Source: Hymenobacter psoromatis (GTDB lineage Bacteria > Bacteroidota > Bacteroidia > Cytophagales > Hymenobacteraceae). Taken from it: DNA of 64,000 nt. Location of the stretch: positions 620,001 to 684,000 of the forward strand of contig NZ_JAIFAG010000001.1 of assembly GCF_020012125.1 (NCBI RefSeq), read 5' to 3'. The position numbers were made by a program, and so were the translations under genes. The notes below the pieces were generated by a model that saw nothing but the letters and a program-made list of their open reading frames with translations, was not told the origin of the DNA and made no database searches. Positions 62,581-64,000 of the stretch are shown piece by piece; the stretch's first letter is position 1; every line of letters begins with the position of its first letter.

Positions 62581-63825
62581 ATGGCTAAAGTTAATAAAGT
62601 TAAAATGATGTCTAACGAAGACAAGCTTGCTAAACTGGACGAGGTTTTTAGTCCTACAGCTCCTATTGAAAAACGGGATTTGTTCTACGGAAGGCTTGGT
62701 CAATTAAATGACTTGTATAGTGCCTTAAAGCAGCGAGGCGCGCATGCTGTGCTTTACGGTGATAGAGGAGTAGGAAAAACATCCTTAGCCAATATGGCTA
62801 TGACAGTATTTCCAGACGTAATATCTTCTAAAGTAACGTGCAATCGTACTGAGGATTTTAAAGGTCTATGGAGCGAAGCATTAAAAAAGATTCGATTCTA
62901 CTCTGATAAGAAAGGGATAGGCTTTAATGCTGAAATTAGACAAGAAGCTGTGCAGCTGGATTTATTTCTACCAGAGAAGGATGAAATTGATTCTGCTGAT
63001 ATTCAGCATGTGTTTGAGAACTTATCAAATAGATTATTAATTATTTTTGATGAGTTCGATAGCATTACAAAAGATGAGACTAAAACGCGGATGGCCGATA
63101 CTATAAAGGCATTGTCTGATAATGTTCCTAATATAACTATATTAATAGTAGGTATTGCTGGAGATGTCAATAATTTGCTTGGCGAGCATCCATCACTTGA
63201 GAGGTGTTTGGTGCAGATACAAATGCCTCGTATGTCAGATGAAGAACTTGCGCAAATTATAGATAATGGTTTAAAAAGGCTTGAGTTAGAGATAATTCAA
63301 AATGTTAAAGAAAAAATAATAGAGTATTCTTCTGGATTTCCAAATTATACACATGCTATCTGCAAAAGTGCTGCATTATATGCAATTAACAGTGAGTCTA
63401 ATACTGTTTCGATAGAACATTTTACCTATGCGGTTAAGAAATGTATCCAAACAACTTCTCAGTCTCTACGGAATTCATATCAAAAATCCATTATTAGTTC
63501 AAAAGGTCCTTCTCATTTTGAAGAAGTATTAGCGGCATGTGCTCTCGCAGAATTAGATGAATACAATTGCTTTACTAATAGCGGAGCTTTATCCCATTTT
63601 AAAGGTAAAAAGAAAAAAGGCAAATCTACTATGACCACAACTGATTTGCGTTATTACTTGGAAGGACTATGCAAAGAGGAAAAGGGGCGTATCCTAGAAA
63701 AAATTGGGCAAGGAAGTAATATAAGATATCAATTTGTAAATCCTATGATGAGAGCATTCATAAGATTGAAAATATACGATAAGCGGATTGAAGCTAATAA
63801 AGTATTGCCACAACTTGGAGTTTAG
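62581..63825 (+). CDS. Orc1/Cdc6-like AAA ATPase, third gene of the cassette
   Basis: A 414-aa P-loop ATPase: Walker A GDRGVGKTS (residue ~60), Walker B LLIIFDEFD (~157), sensor-like LIVGIAGD and arginine-finger-type HPSLERC (~203). The C-terminal third holds a lid and winged-helix-like region. Very AT-rich compared with the flanking genes. Such stand-alone ATPases occur in mobile elements and anti-phage systems, often with effectors. No TM or signal. It starts 50 bases after the 202-aa gene on the same strand. Confidence 0.75.
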   Translation: MAKVNKVKMMSNEDKLAKLDEVFSPTAPIEKRDLFYGRLGQLNDLYSALKQRGAHAVLYGDRGVGKTSLANMAMTVFPDVISSKVTCNRTEDFKGLWSEALKKIRFYSDKKGIGFNAEIRQEAVQLDLFLPEKDEIDSADIQHVFENLSNRLLIIFDEFDSITKDETKTRMADTIKALSDNVPNITILIVGIAGDVNNLLGEHPSLERCLVQIQMPRMSDEELAQIIDNGLKRLELEIIQNVKEKIIEYSSGFPNYTHAICKSAALYAINSESNTVSIEHFTYAVKKCIQTTSQSLRNSYQKSIISSKGPSHFEEVLAACALAELDEYNCFTNSGALSHFKGKKKKGKSTMTTTDLRYYLEGLCKEEKGRILEKIGQGSNIRYQFVNPMMRAFIRLKIYDKRIEANKVLPQLGV

Positions 63826-63968
63826 TTGTCAAGACTTTTTGACAAGGAATTTCTAGAGAAATAAGGGTTTCCCGCCAAAAAGTCCGCTTTCGCACCCTAG
63901 CACCCCGTTTGCTATGCCTTACGTACAGCTTCCTAACCCGAAGCATTACCTAAGACACTAGCACTGAA

Positions 63969-64000
63969 ATGGACTTTAAGAACTTCACTATCAAGGCGCA
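63969..64000 (+). CDS. clpB: ClpB chaperone, first codons (3' end outside window)
   Basis: ATG 63969 opens MDFKNFTIKA, which is close to the MNFNNFTIKA start typical of Bacteroidota ClpB. Only ten residues are visible. ClpB is the AAA+ disaggregase working with DnaK. The preceding 140 bases hold no gene. Confidence 0.7.
   Translation, partial: MDFKNFTIKA

Overview
The window looks like a chromosomal segment of a high-GC Bacteroidota, most likely a Hymenobacter-like member of the Cytophagales. The evidence is a Bacteroidota-type 16S rRNA, promoters of the TTG/TTTG-N19-21-TAnnTTTG type, a SusC/SusD locus with an ECF sigma/FecR pair, a bacillithiol glycosyltransferase (BshA), and almost no Shine-Dalgarno motifs before genes. 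The genus is an inference, not a measured result.

Layout. 1-333: 3' end of purA. 350-2563: an AT-rich patch with a J-domain membrane protein, an IS630-family insertion sequence (TA target, 16-bp inverted repeats, -1 frameshift site) and a TPR protein; the two flanking genes may be halves of one gene. 2564-8410: a complete rRNA operon (three tandem promoters, 16S, tRNA-Ile(GAT), tRNA-Ala(TGC), 23S, 5S, terminator) with long processing stems around 16S and 23S. 8855-17088: housekeeping and stress genes (ECF sigma with membrane partner, NatAB-like ABC exporter, ChaN-like lipoprotein, IscA/ErpA-type Fe-S protein, 5'-nucleotidase, BshA). 17348-30523: secreted peptidases and hydrolases (M28, serine hydrolase, M1), a GH3/serine-hydrolase fusion, mutL and two tandem rhomboid proteases. 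30684-36884: an ECF sigma with membrane partner, an isolated nuoK-nuoL pair and an S9 peptidase.

37074-57441 is rich in carbohydrate-active genes: a GH3 beta-glucosidase, a decayed SusD remnant, an OmpA/TSP3 protein, a GH43 enzyme, then a polysaccharide utilization locus (ECF sigma, FecR, STN-type SusC, SusD, two GH43 enzymes, a glutaminase-like DUF4965 protein and a GH5-like enzyme). The enzymes suggest arabinan or arabinoxylan as substrate. The regulator is a transmembrane signalling relay in which the STN domain of SusC speaks to FecR, which controls the sigma factor; no HTCS or SusR regulator is visible.

57569-61324 holds a hypothetical protein, a Tat-exported Gfo/Idh/MocA oxidoreductase, an NmrA-like protein and a small secreted protein. 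61500-63825 is a second AT-rich patch: a VapC remnant, then a compact three-gene cassette (51-aa protein, 202-aa protein of unknown function, Orc1-like AAA ATPase) that looks horizontally acquired and is the best candidate for an undescribed system. The first codons of clpB close the window.

Two genome-scale signals stand out. Long, nearly perfect palindromes (27-39-bp arms) sit at gene ends and in promoter gaps at 30.5, 31.7, 32.2, 34.3, 36.9 and 57.5 kb. A GGGTAGGG/CCCTACCC motif recurs throughout coding and non-coding DNA.
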